Of a stretch of 64,000 nucleotides of DNA, positions 1 to 12,500 are shown piece after piece (position 1 is the stretch's first letter; each line of letters begins with the position of its first letter). Below the pieces are notes generated by a model that did not search any database, had not been told where the DNA came from, and was given only the letters and a program-made list of their open reading frames with translations. This DNA is from Cinclus cinclus (Eukaryota > Chordata > Aves > Passeriformes > Cinclidae). The translations under genes and the position numbers were made by a program. Where the stretch lies: positions 48,763,006-48,827,005 of the forward strand of contig NC_085047.1 in assembly GCF_963662255.1 (NCBI RefSeq), in the 5' to 3' direction.

Positions 1-145
1 GGCCACAGCAAAGAAGGATTTGAGACTTTCTAAATATGGTGTGGAAGTTTTTCCTTTGACTGTGGAATTTGAAGGCCATCTGCATTCTGGAGTGTCATTT
101 CCAGCAGTGAATATAGCAAAACAAAACTTTCCTAAGTTTATCTGA

Positions 146-475
<330 letters not shown>

Positions 476-3400
476 ATTTTGTTTTTTTTTGGTAACAGAT
501 TGCATGAGGATGACCATGAGGATGACTCAATGAAATGTCCCAGTATGAGTCATTATAGCCGAAGAAAGAAAATATGGCATGAAGTGGCAAATCGGATGGT
601 GACCTCCCAAGTCTCTCTAATGGGCTGTGTTGCTATTCCATGTAACTTTCTCTCTGTCTGTATAGGAGTGGATCTCTGGCAAAGCTGAGCTGTCTGAAGC
701 TGGTTCCTCCTCCAAGTGGATAGCACAGGCTGTGTTAGGGGGTGAATATTGGTGTGGTGTGCTTCATGGGTGAGTGCGCTCCTGCGTTTGCTACAGCATT
801 CCTGGTGCTATGTCACTTAGTGTTATGTCACTCATCGCTCTTTTTTCAGTCTTATTGCAGCTCAACAACTGGTAAGTTCAGAATTAATGTGCAGCAGTAA
901 CTCCCCGTGGAGCAGATATTTAAGGCCAGTATTTCAATATCAGAATCCCACAGGCACAAATTAAAACCACTCTCCTTGCAAGATTTACAGCTCTCTTTCT
1001 GGTTAGCAAGAGCCAGACGTTGTTTCCTGAAATGTCAGTTGTGCTGCAGCTCAGTAATGGATGTGACACTAATTAAAAAAAGCAAAGGAGACAAAAGCAC
1101 TGGTGTTGTAACTCTGGTAAAGCTGTGGGCTGATATGTATTTGACTTTAGTGTTGCATTTTGGATACCTGCACAGAGTAATACTTGCATCTGTGCCAGTA
1201 GCTTGTAGAGCAGGTTACTTCTCTTTTGCCTACTCTCTTTTGTATTAGGCACCTATTGGCAATGCAGAGGCATTTAGCTACTTTTTCCATGGAGCAGGCT
1301 GTGTGGTTCAGGGAAAGCATATTTTCTTTCATGTGCATTTTCCTACAGAGTAATCTGTTCTTCTGTCTTTACAATGAGAATGGTAGAAGTCTCAAATCTT
1401 AAGTGCCATGTGAAAAGTAATGGAAATCTCTGATACAAAGGGGATGGAATACATGAAAAAGAAAGTATCAAAAGGCTTTATTTCTTCACTAATTATGAGG
1501 AAATTGAATGTACTGCAGTACTTCATGAAGAGAGCATTCCATTTCTGTATAACTGGCTACAGACTTTGTGAAACAACCAGAACTTTGAGAGAAGGCCCTG
1601 ACCCTCCTAGCTTCACTTGGTCTGCAGCACTGACCTGACAGCTGGAGCTGTCAAGATGTAAACTGAACTTCAAAAAGTGCCAGTAGCGCGTATGAAAAAT
1701 GTAAACATGGATCACAAAATTGCTATAAGGGAGAATTCAGCCAGTCTTTGGAGTCTGGAGGCCCTTTGTTCTATTCCCTCTGTTTATATAATTTTGAGCA
1801 GGTCTGATGAAATGCAGCCTTAGACATCAAACCCAGAAATCAATAAGTACTTTTTGACTAAGGTTGTTGGGATTCAGTGCCTTGAATGGGTATGCACAGA
1901 GTGGATAGATGAGAGGATTAAACGTAGCAGTTTGTTATTTTCTTCAATATACATATTTTGTAAAATACATTCCTGAGCTGGTAAGGGAGTAGGTAACTGG
2001 GATTTACTTGACTGTGACAATAGCCAGTGCTGAGTGAAATGCTTGGATGGACACAGGTTCTAGATAGCTGCTGTGTTTTCTTCATTAGCCTTTTTCAACC
2101 TCTGTTCTAACAGTCAGACTGGCTTTGAATTTAGTTCATAGTTAAGAGGAATGGTTAATTCCTTCATAAATCAAAGATGTCCAGACACAGGGAAGGAGAA
2201 ATTACTTCCTGAAATGTAGCATGGAAGTATAAAAGAAAGAAAATATGCATAGTTTAAGCTCTTTTAGGTAAAAGGGGAGGCTTACAAGTACTCTACTTGC
2301 TTACTTGGCACCTTGGCTGTGTGATGAACACACATTCTCCATCTCTCTTGACTGGGAGAGATGGAGAAAGGCAAGTTACTTTATGCAGACATATTTTAAT
2401 ACATATCTGTGCAAACATACATCATGTGTGGCATGCAAGAGGCAGTCTTCTGCTTTCTAGAGAAGGAACCAAAACCTCTAGTCCTTACACACAATTCTTT
2501 GCACACCTAAGTGGTCGTTGTCCCAGTCCCAGGGTCTTGTTTTCAGCAAGAAGCCAGCCTGCGGGTTCCATGCCAGGTTCTCTTTAAAAAAATTGCAGAG
2601 TTATATATTTTGTTCACTTCAACATTACTGCAGTGCTTTTCAGATGTCTTCTGGCTGGTGTCATTACTGGTTGTCACAGCATGCTTATAACAGCATTACA
2701 GGGAGCTGTTGCCACTACAGAGCAAAAACAAGCCTGTCTGCTGTTCCCTCCCAAGAGGTCAGTGCTTTACTTCTCAGTGCAGGAAAGACAGACTGCTGTT
2801 CAAGTAAAACTGTCCAGCACTGTCTGTAATGGTAGAAATGGTTAATTGTGCCATGAATAAAAATTGTGAATATGTAAAATGCAGGAATAGTGGCCTTTGT
2901 TTCCTTTACGTAAATGTGTTCAGCTGGTTCAGGTGAAAATTGTACTGAGCCAGGATCCTGTTATTATCCCACTATTGCTAACTTAATTAATGGCTCAGTG
3001 CTGGCAGGTATAATTTTGTGCTTCTTACTATACAGCAATGCAGCACAGGCTTACTAGTGAAGACAGTGGAAGGTGTAACAGATGGATGGGGGAAAAAACA
3101 CCCCAAACCAGATGAGCTGGAGAACAGGTGGTATGTGTGAGAAGGGAGGAGATGACAGTGCAGCAGGTTTTTATAAACCTGATCATTAGTTTGGCTCATA
3201 TATCTGTTTACTAGGTATGCTCAGCTAGAGTACATAATAGAGCACAGTCTGGAGGCATTTAAGGCCACACTGGATTGGTGAGGGAGGTCTCAGTTCACAT
3301 ACGGAAGGTAGAATCTGAGAAAGTTCTGACAGGAGGGAGAATTAAGCTTTCAGGCCAATTTTATCCTGCAAATTCTTGAGATGTATTAGGGTAGCAGTGA

Positions 3401-6400
3401 AAGTAATCTCTGGTTTAGCTGATCAGAGAAGTTGCCCTCACACACTGAGTTAGTGAGTTGGCCTCATGGATGTTTTTTTATTGTTTTATTGGATTTTTAT
3501 TGTTACTTGGTGACCCAGCTGGCAGCTTTTAGTCTTCTCTTTTAATGTTTAATTAATTACATATATGTTTCCTATGGAGATTCATTACACAGCTTGACTG
3601 TGAATTGCTTTTTTTTTTCAGTCCTCTCTTCCACACAGTTAGTGTTTATGTAGCTTTTCCTCACAGTGATGTGTTCTGGAGCAAAGTACATCCATGTTCT
3701 CTTAACTAAATAGCAGCCCGCAAGACAGAGTGGTAAATAGCAAAGGTAAAAAGCGAAAAGTGATGAGAAAAGGGGGTTAAGAAAAAAGATCCTTTTCCTA
3801 TATCCAGAAGAATTGTTCCTCTTTTGTTTAAGCAACCAAGTGAAACTTGCTGAGGGGTAAGAAACAAATGATTCCCACCATAAATGGACTGTGAATTATT
3901 TTTCCAAATATGTTTTTTAACTATACTATATCTAATCCTCCCACTGGTGGGACCAGACTGTAAGAGCCAGTAAACCAGAAACCAACCAGTTCAATTGAGT
4001 GTTTATTGTCTGTTTTTTTGGATTACACTTGTAGTTTGCTTAGCCATTCTCTAACAGTGAAAGAAAAATGTGAGAATTTTGCTGATTCATACTTTCAAAT
4101 CTACAGATTTTAAGATGCAGTTCTTGACATATTGCAGAATAGCATAAAGATGTGTGTTAATGATGAGACTGCTGCTCTGCACACAGGCAGCAGTAAAAAA
4201 TGCAGGGGCAAAGCCTGCATTCAAATATTTTAAACCATGACTTGTACATCTGAAGTTTGTGGGAATAGCCTTCACAATACAAGGTGCTTCCTAGTTTATT
4301 TAGTAATAAATTGTGGTTGTCTTATTTTCCTTCTGTTTTTCAGCTGTTAGGATTCCCACGAACACACAGCCCACATCTGTAACTAATGTGCTGTGTTTTC
4401 CACATACAACAGTGAAGCTAGAAGTGCTGAAATTAAGTCTCCATTGAAATCTGTAAAAGTGTCTAGCTACTTAAATGTTTTACTATCACTTTTTCCCATG
4501 GTAGACACATGACCAAGAATTCTGAGCACAAATGCCATTCTTTTAATGATGAACTGAGGCAGAGAAATTGAGACCATCCTGCTCTTACTTTTTCTTATTA
4601 GCTACAGTTATTTCTGTAAGCTGTGTGATGCAGAGGAGTGTCTTCATCTATATTGCACTGTGTATAATGTAATGCCACTGGGATATAAATAGTAAACAGC
4701 TATGATAAACAAATTCAGATAACTAAGTAACTGACTCTACCTTTGTTGCTTTGAGAATTTGAGATCTTGTCTTTAGTAGAGGACTAAGGCAGTTACGTAC
4801 AAATTGAAGCCTTTTTATTTTTTTCTTAGATGAAGCTTTGTACCTTCTCTTTGAAAGATATTGTGGTTATTAAGACCTCAAGAGAAATTAAATTGTGCAT
4901 GGCTTAATTTGAAAAGTTGCTTCTTTATGCATCCAGAATGCTAGTGCCAGTTTCAGAAATTTTGTTGGTGTTTGAGGAGGGAAGGCAAACAAGCAGAAAT
5001 ATCCAACTTATATTTTAAGAAACCCAGGAGATAAAATGAAAATAAAAAAATAAAAAAAAAAAGGAAACAACATGAATCTCAGGTATACAGAGGATCCATG
5101 AGCTACTTCAGAAACCACCTATTTAAAGTCATCATATTTTATAAATAATACAGTGAATTCTGGAATGTGTGTTTGTTTCCCTGTATATTGTTCCCATGAG
5201 ACTTGGTTTGATCTATGCTGTTTTATGTAGTCAAGTTGAATAAGAAGAGAGTCAGTTTTTCTGTTTAAATACATGTGACCTGCCAGCCATCAAAACCCAG
5301 CATTTTTAAGAAAAAAGAACATTTTAATTTGTGAAAGGCGTGTCCCAGTCACTCAAAATATGACAGTGAAAAAACTCCAAAGCTTTCATCAAAAAAGTTA
5401 AATAATAAAGGCAAAATACTGCACCTTGAGCTAGATGTCATTGGGGCAGATTTGTTGAACCCTCATGCTGGTTGCCAGGATAAAGATGTGATGCATGTTT
5501 CTGTTTATGTTCCTGGTTTTATTTGGATCTCTATTTTTTTCCCTCTGGGGAAGTTGTTCTTTGACCCAATCATTTTTACAATGTAAGCAAATATCTGCAG
5601 TAGCTATTTTTGCTGTAACATTTTTTTTTTACTTATTATTGCAAACATTAACTAGGCGCAAATGGGAACTGTAAAAAAGTAATATTATAAGCTTTGAAAT
5701 AAGCTGATTTGAAATGCTGAGTAGTTGTAGGAAGCCTTTGGTGTAAAAAGAGGTATAGCAGTAAAATATTTTTTAACTTCAGTCTTGAAGTTAATTCACA
5801 GGTTGTTCACTTTGCTGAAATTTCTTTTCAGTGTGCTTCTAAATTTTTTATTGTACTGTACCAGCCTTCAGAGAAAAAGAATAAAACAAAAAGAGAACAA
5901 GCAGGTTATGTTTCCCTCTGTCTTCCCAATATCTTTATGCTTTTATCAGGAGTAAGCTGAGGGTCCTGCTGAACATGACAGCTTTTTCCTTTGTTTTGAG
6001 TTAATGCCCTCAGAACCACAATCACACTGTCTGCTATTATCTTCCAGTTTCTATGAACCCTTGTTTTCCTCACTACACTGAGAAGCATCTGCATAATTCT
6101 TTTCTCTATGTCCTCCTCTTTCCTGCCCAACCACTAAATCATAGCCAATGTTTTCTTCCTTCTCCATGGGTGCTTCCCTGGGCCCTCTGCCAACCAGTGC
6201 CTGCCAGACCCACGTCTGTGCATACACACTGCCAGGCTGTCCTTCAAACAAGAGCAAAGTGGGAAATTATAGAAACAAGCTTCCAGCCATCCACAGCCTG
6301 TGTCTGCACAGGGCCTGTCAAATCAGCCAGCAAAATTCTACAGGCAGCACAGGCAGGATGAAAGTGGGAAAGAAATTACCTCCTATCAGTTGATGTGCTG

Positions 6401-9400
6401 CAACTGTGCACACAGTCTGTGGCAGAAGCAAATCACAGCCACAAGTCTTTCCTTGCAGACATTTAGTAGTATCAGTGCAGATAACCACTGCAAGGTAGGT
6501 GACGCACAGCGACTTGTCACTGCCTGCTGATTGTCTGTATGCCTGAGGTTTCTCATTTTTGGCCATGTTGCGCAGGTACATTCAAGTTAGCCATGGTGGG
6601 AGAGTGATGTTTGTATCTGAAAACATGTCCTGAAAGCACAGTATCTCGGAGAACTGCAGCTAGAAACCCACTGCATAAATGTACCGGTCTGATCCTGCTG
6701 CGTGGGGTGCACGTGGGGTATTGGCCCTGCTACAGGAAACTGTACAGGACAAGGCAGACAAAAAAAGGACTGATGTGATACTGCTTCATGTGTAACTTGC
6801 TCTGTCTTTTTTACACTGTGTGCCACCTGTTTGGACATGGACTAGTCTTTGCAAAGCCAGGAAAGTCATTCTTAGAAGCAACCAAATGACAAAACCCCAA
6901 AACGTTTATAAGCCTCTTTGTGTCTAGCTTGTACTTGCACAAAACAATTGTTTGGGCAGTTGGCATGCTTCAGTGCCAAAATAGAAACTTACAGCAGGAA
7001 ACAGATGTGGGCCAAGAGGATTGTACTGTTACTAGAGAAGTTCTGTTCTGTATTGCTGATTTCCTTTTTGGGATTCAAAGTTCAAAGCAGGTTTCTCATG
7101 GTTTTTTGCACCTCCCGTCCTCATGGTGATTCTATCCTTCAGCCAAAGATTTCAGTCCCCCAAGTTCTGCTGAATTTTATAGTGAGAAAGTAAGCCCTTG
7201 TAGTATTTCACCAGTTTTCCTAATTTTTTGTGTACCCATGTCCATCAATCTCAAACTCATGTCTCCATTCTAATTTTTTTAAATTTTCCACCTCAGATCA
7301 TTAATGAGACTTTTAGTCTCTGTACAAAACTCGAAGGGGATTGATTTATTTTTCTAGTTTCAAAGATACTGCTGAAGTCTTCTGTGACTACCCTGGCACT
7401 TAGAACTCAACAGCAGCTTGCTACAGTAAAACACCTGGAGGCCTGATCTTTCCCTCTGAGTATTGAACTTACATTAGAAATCCCAAAGAGCCTTAGTAAA
7501 CCTGTTTTCAAGTCCTGCCAGAAGCATTAACTTGCTGCTCAGCTTCTGAACCCAGCAGAGCAGGCTGGTGCCTGCAGGCAATGTGCCAGTGATATTTTAG
7601 TGCAAAGTAAGAGTGTGCATTAGCAGCAATTGCCCCCTTAGCATGCTTTGGTTCACATCAAAAATTGGTATTGGAGCACACAGACTGAATTCCCTTCAAA
7701 CATAACTAAACCAAAGATGCCCTTCAGGAGCACCCTGTGCACTGCTGCTGCTTGTGGGGTGTAGGTGGCTTGTGCAGGTTGCATGGGGCTGTTTGACTCA
7801 GTGAAGGCATTCCTTTTGCTCCTCAGTATGCCACACATAGGTATTTATTGTCACAGCCACTAACAAACCTTTCTAGAGGTTTGGAACATAATTTCTTTTC
7901 AAGTTACAACCACAAAACCAACGGTTTCGGGAAGTACTGTAACTGACAAAGTCTTAACTGAGAAGTCTGTTTCATAATTTTTAGTGCAAGAATCCCATTC
8001 ACTGCCACCTTAGGAGAGGAGGAAAGCAAAATAGCTCTACTGTTTTTTGGTGGAGCATTGTTATTGGTATTGCTAGGGTACTGTAGTTTTTTTCAGGCTC
8101 TGCTCTGAGGGGAAGATTAATCAGAATCTTATTGGTGCTCTTCAGAGGCTTAATTAATTGATTCAGACCTCATGATAAAAGAATCTTGAGCATCAGAGGC
8201 GGGGACAAACTTGTGGAACAAATCAAGGAAATAAAGGATGTTCTTTAAGATATAGACTGGATAATGATCTACCTGAAGAGATCCCCAAATCAACTCACTC
8301 TTGTATGGATTCTACGAAATTCAGTTTCTCCTTGAAGCCATATTATTCAGTCTTGTCAGTTTTAGTTAGGTTCCTAGCTCCTAACTTGCTAGTGAGCTGA
8401 TTTTTTCCTTTTCCCAGCATCCAAATTAATTTTTTTCGATCACCTAGATATTCTGCAGTTATTTCCAAAAGCTGGCAATAATGTTTGTTGCATTCCATCT
8501 TTCACCTTCTTATTTGTCTATATTGATATTACTTTGACATTTTTCTTGTGCAACTTACTTTTCTTTGATGTGCTTTGACACAATTTTGTATTTTCCTGAA
8601 AGTATCAGGCGCTTCCCATGGATTCCAATTACTGTTGTTTAGAAGTTGAGTTTATGACATGACACAGCTGTTGTGACAATTCTGTTTTCTCGAACGACAG
8701 GTGAATGAAGCTAAACAAACATCCACACCTGCTGTAGCCACCATTTAAAAGCCAATCTTTGCGCAATATGTACCACAGACACCAACTATTTCTTGTCATA
8801 TGCTGCAGAAATGAGCATCATTTTGTGATTACTGATAGCAGAATCCAAGATTTTCAGGCCCAAGTGTCATGTAATAGGGTTGAGTTTTTTAAATGGGATA
8901 TCACCATGCTCACAGACAAGTTGAAATTAGCTGGGTGTGATATATAGAAACCATAATGTTTCCAGACCTGCCTTGAAGGCATTTTGCCGCAGTGCAGCTA
9001 TTACAGTCTGGAGTTTTACTTCACACTGAAGCTCATCCGGTGCTGTTTTATAGATGTATTCAGTCAGCTTTGCAAGAGTTATTCTAGCAAGCTCTTACAT
9101 GCAGGGTCTGTTGGAAGCCTAGGAGTTATCCCACTGAAACCTACAAGGCAATTCATGAGTTTAAAGCTATTCACTCTTAAGTACCTTTGTGGAGTGAAGC
9201 CTGAAATCACTTTGATAACATCTATCATCTATAATTTATTAGAAAGGTAATCTGCCTTTATCTACTGGTTATTTATATACCAAGGAAATATCCTTTTAAA
9301 AGTAATTTTTAAGGGCAAAAGATTATTTATCTCTTTCATAATTTTCCCCTCAAAGATCCCCAACTGCATTAAGTTTGGGAGAATAATTTCTTCTTTTCTA

Positions 9401-9449
9401 GGAGTCACTGGATAAAATTGCACACCTAATACATGCAGTGGTTACGCAA
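476..9449. other. Unique non-coding stretch, no gene recognised
   Basis: AT-rich single-copy sequence. The open frames on either strand are at most about 115 codons, several lack ATG starts, and none resembles a known protein. Short A-rich and T-rich runs occur (for example around 5040-5063). A strong splice-acceptor-like string ends at 4343 (pyrimidine tract then CAG), but no convincing open exon follows it. Weak CR1-like similarity near 3245-3280 and 8250-8290 was too short to call. The stretch could be intergenic or intronic. Confidence 0.6.
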
Positions 9450-9507
9450 GAGTAGGCTAGATGATGCCAGAAGTCCCTTCAGGCTGTAAGATCTATTAAT
9501 CTATAGG
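9450..9507 (+). mobile_element. CR1: Ancient CR1 retrotransposon 3' end (fragment)
   Basis: The stretch contains GGCTAGATGATGCC, then AAGTCCCTTCAGGCTGTAAG, and ends in ATCTATTAATCTAT. This is the order seen at the 3' end of old CR1 elements: a 'gactagatgacct..aggtcccttccag' block, then a short 'atcTAT(g)aatcTAT' terminal repeat. Only the last 60 bases or so can be recognised; sequence to the left (9380-9450) is too diverged to assign. Family assignment is from memory of CR1 tails. It is non-coding. Confidence 0.62.
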
Positions 9508-12500
9508 ATAATCTACAAATGGAACAGTTTATGGAGTGAGACTCTGTCTACTGTGCTTGAGGAATGAAACTGCATCATTCGTTCTGATAGAGCTCCCGTT
9601 TACACAGCGTCTGCACGCGTATTACAGGGGAACAAGAATAAATTAGTGAAGACTGATGAGTGTTAATGTAGTATTACACAGGCTATCTCTAATCAAAAGT
9701 CTTCTCTAAATTTCATACTGCTTTTTAATGGATTCCTTCTGCAACAAATGCAGCATTCTGGAATATTCAAATCCAAAGTCAATGATAACATATCATGGGC
9801 TGGACAAGTTGGGGACATTGACAAACGAGAGTAATTTGCAACAGTGGTAAAGATTTAGGTAATTGCAGTAGCCTACAGCACTGCAGTTTAGGTTGTTCAT
9901 AACAAACTATTCTTGCAGCTGTCCTCAAGGCTCTGCTTACAGAGACTTAAATTTTTAGAAAAGGAGGGCAAGACACATTATGAATAGATATTATTTAATC
10001 CCATTAGCTTTAATGAAATCTGATAAAGCTGGAGTCCTTGAACCTTTACAGCCAAGCTACTTCCAGGGTCCTTAGGGCACTAACAGGCTCTGTTGGCCCT
10101 GCTTGACCTCCTCCAGGATCTCCCCCCATCCTGTTCATGGGCCAGGGCCCCTGCCCTGGCCAGGCAGCAGCAGCACAGGTCTCCAGCTTTCCACAGCCCT
10201 GGCCATCCCAGGGCAGTTCTGACCTTGGGTGCCTCTGTGGAGTGTTGCCCTGACCCATGGGACCTGCCCCATCATGGGAAACCCTTCTGATAACCTGGGT
10301 GCTTGATTGACCCTGCTGCCCTCCAAAGTTTTCCCTGTTTACCTGCATGAGCAAGTGCCCACATCAACTATTTCCAATGCCACAGAACTAGATGATTAAA
10401 AGGAAAAATGATCCCAGTGGTTTCATCTGCTCAGTCTCGTGTTACCTGGGCAGCCAGTCCATTTCACAAGATCCATTTCCAGGTCTCCTCTAAACACAGG
10501 TCTGTATTAGGCAAAATTTGGTTTCCACAGTGAGGTAAGGGGGCAGGTACCTTGTGAGAGGGCTCAAGCCAGTGTAGGATGCCTTTGGAATTCTCTTTCC
10601 TTCTCCTTGGACTGTTTGGAAGTTTCCAGCCTCCTCCTTTAAGTGCCAGCAGCTGGATCTGTTGAATATATTTCTGGCATTAGCTTCCACATAGTTCTAC
10701 CAGCAGTTTCCACGCACTGATTTGCTGTAAAGGGCCTCACTGGCATTTTCTGCCTAGAGATTTAGTCACCTTCCTAAAAAAAAAGAGGCAGTTTCTAAAT
10801 TAATGCCAAATAAACAGCATTAAATACTTCCTTAAGAATCAGTTTTCATGGTAAAAGTTGCTGCCGTGGCTACAGAGACAAATTTTGTTATCCCAAAGAG
10901 GGAGAAGGATCCACACAGAGGTGAACTGGGAAGGAACTGAGAAAGAGACTTTTCTTTGTATTGTGTATTATGAAATGTGCTTTTTGCATGCATCTGAACT
11001 GTGTTAGTCCAGATTTGGAGCTAAAATAGGTGCCAATGTAAACTATGTGTGAAGAAAAGAGATTTGCAAGGAGGGTGTTACAGAGAAGAAGCTATGAGAA
11101 GTTATCTATGTATCATCCTGTAGAAACAATTTTGTTTATTATATTATACCACTGTTGAGTGCAAGGCCTCAGCTGTTCCCTGGTGGAACATTATGAGAAT
11201 GGGGTAAAGGAGGATATGAGGGGTAAGGTGAACCATATGAAAAAGTTAGTTTGACCTATTCAAAATTGTCTCATGCCATTTTAATTATGTTGAGAAAAAA
11301 ATTGGTGAATTTGGCTCTTTAAAGGCTAGACTCAATTTTCTCTTCTTGCTTTCTTGCTGTTGGCCTTGGACCATCACTGTATCTTCATCAGGGCAGACAG
11401 CAAGCAGCTCTAGGTGGCACCTGAGACATGGGAAGTGGCAGTGTGGGGGACTTGCCAAATGCCAGCAGCCCTCTGCAATGTGGATGCCAAACCACATCTC
11501 AGAGTTCTCTGTGTGTGGGTCTTTATTGCACTCTAGACTTTTTTTCTTTAGTGAAATGAGTATCTGCCACTTTGACTTCCTTGGGTTGTGCTCAAAAGAT
11601 TTTGGCATCATTCATACCTGAAATTGGAAAGTAGACAGATCCTGCATGTGGGGAAGTCTGACGTAAGGGTTCCAGTGGCTTTCATTTGCTAATGCCTTCA
11701 CCCAATGCCTACCATGCTAAGATGCTTCCCCCCCAGTCTCCCACACTATTGTAAATTAAATGATGCAGTTCTGTTTTTGCTGTCAGATATTGCTGCCACA
11801 ACCTTTTGAAGTCTGGTGGGTCTCTGGTGACTTTGGATGTCTGCCTGTGCTGGATGCACCCAGTCCCTGGAGCAATAAGCAGGCATAAAAGCCTGTTCTG
11901 AAAAGTGAACGTAAATCAGAGATCCTCACTGAAGGAGCCTTTATCCCTGGTGCCATGAGGCTTTGACCAACACTTGGGAGGCTGTCAGAGGGTTGAAAGG
12001 TAACCACAAGGAGCCCACATTATGCAAATGTAACTAGGGGTCAGCTGGATGTAGCCATGGTGCTGAGGAAGGTGGCTCCAAACTGGTGGGGCCATTCCCC
12101 TGCCATTTGGATGCATGGGCCACTTCCCTGAAGTCCTGCAGCAATGTTAGTGTTTCTTTGCCTGTTACGGGGACAGTGATAGAAAGTATTAGAGATACCC
12201 AGCATCGAAATTGTTCTCCTGGGCTATTATTAAGAATAATCACTTTTGAAAAGCTTTCTACTACTGAAATGGCTGCTGAGGGAAGGAAGGTGTTTGACAT
12301 GAGAGCTGAAAGTTTTTGTGTGTGCCTCTCTCTCTCTCGCGTGCCATCAGGTACTGGGAGAGACAGGGAGAAGAATTGTTCCCATGGGGACTGTTCAGAT
12401 AACATGAAAAGGGAAACTCAAGATCAGCATTATTTTTTTCAGCTCTATGACAGTCCTGGGTGAGACAATCTTGCCTTATGCAAGTTCATACAGGATTTCT

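Noticed and set aside
3245..3280. Words resembling CR1 ('tctggaggcatttaaggccacactggat')
   Set aside because: Only about 27 bases fit and the sequence on either side does not continue as CR1; it may be chance.
4320..4343. Strong splice-acceptor-like strings (also ending at 16733, 42894 and 43468)
   Set aside because: Pyrimidine tract plus CAG is common by chance, and no open, donor-bounded exon follows any of them convincingly.
8220..8290. Faint similarity to an old CR1 tail ('gactggataatgatctacc')
   Set aside because: Too short and diverged, without a terminal repeat.
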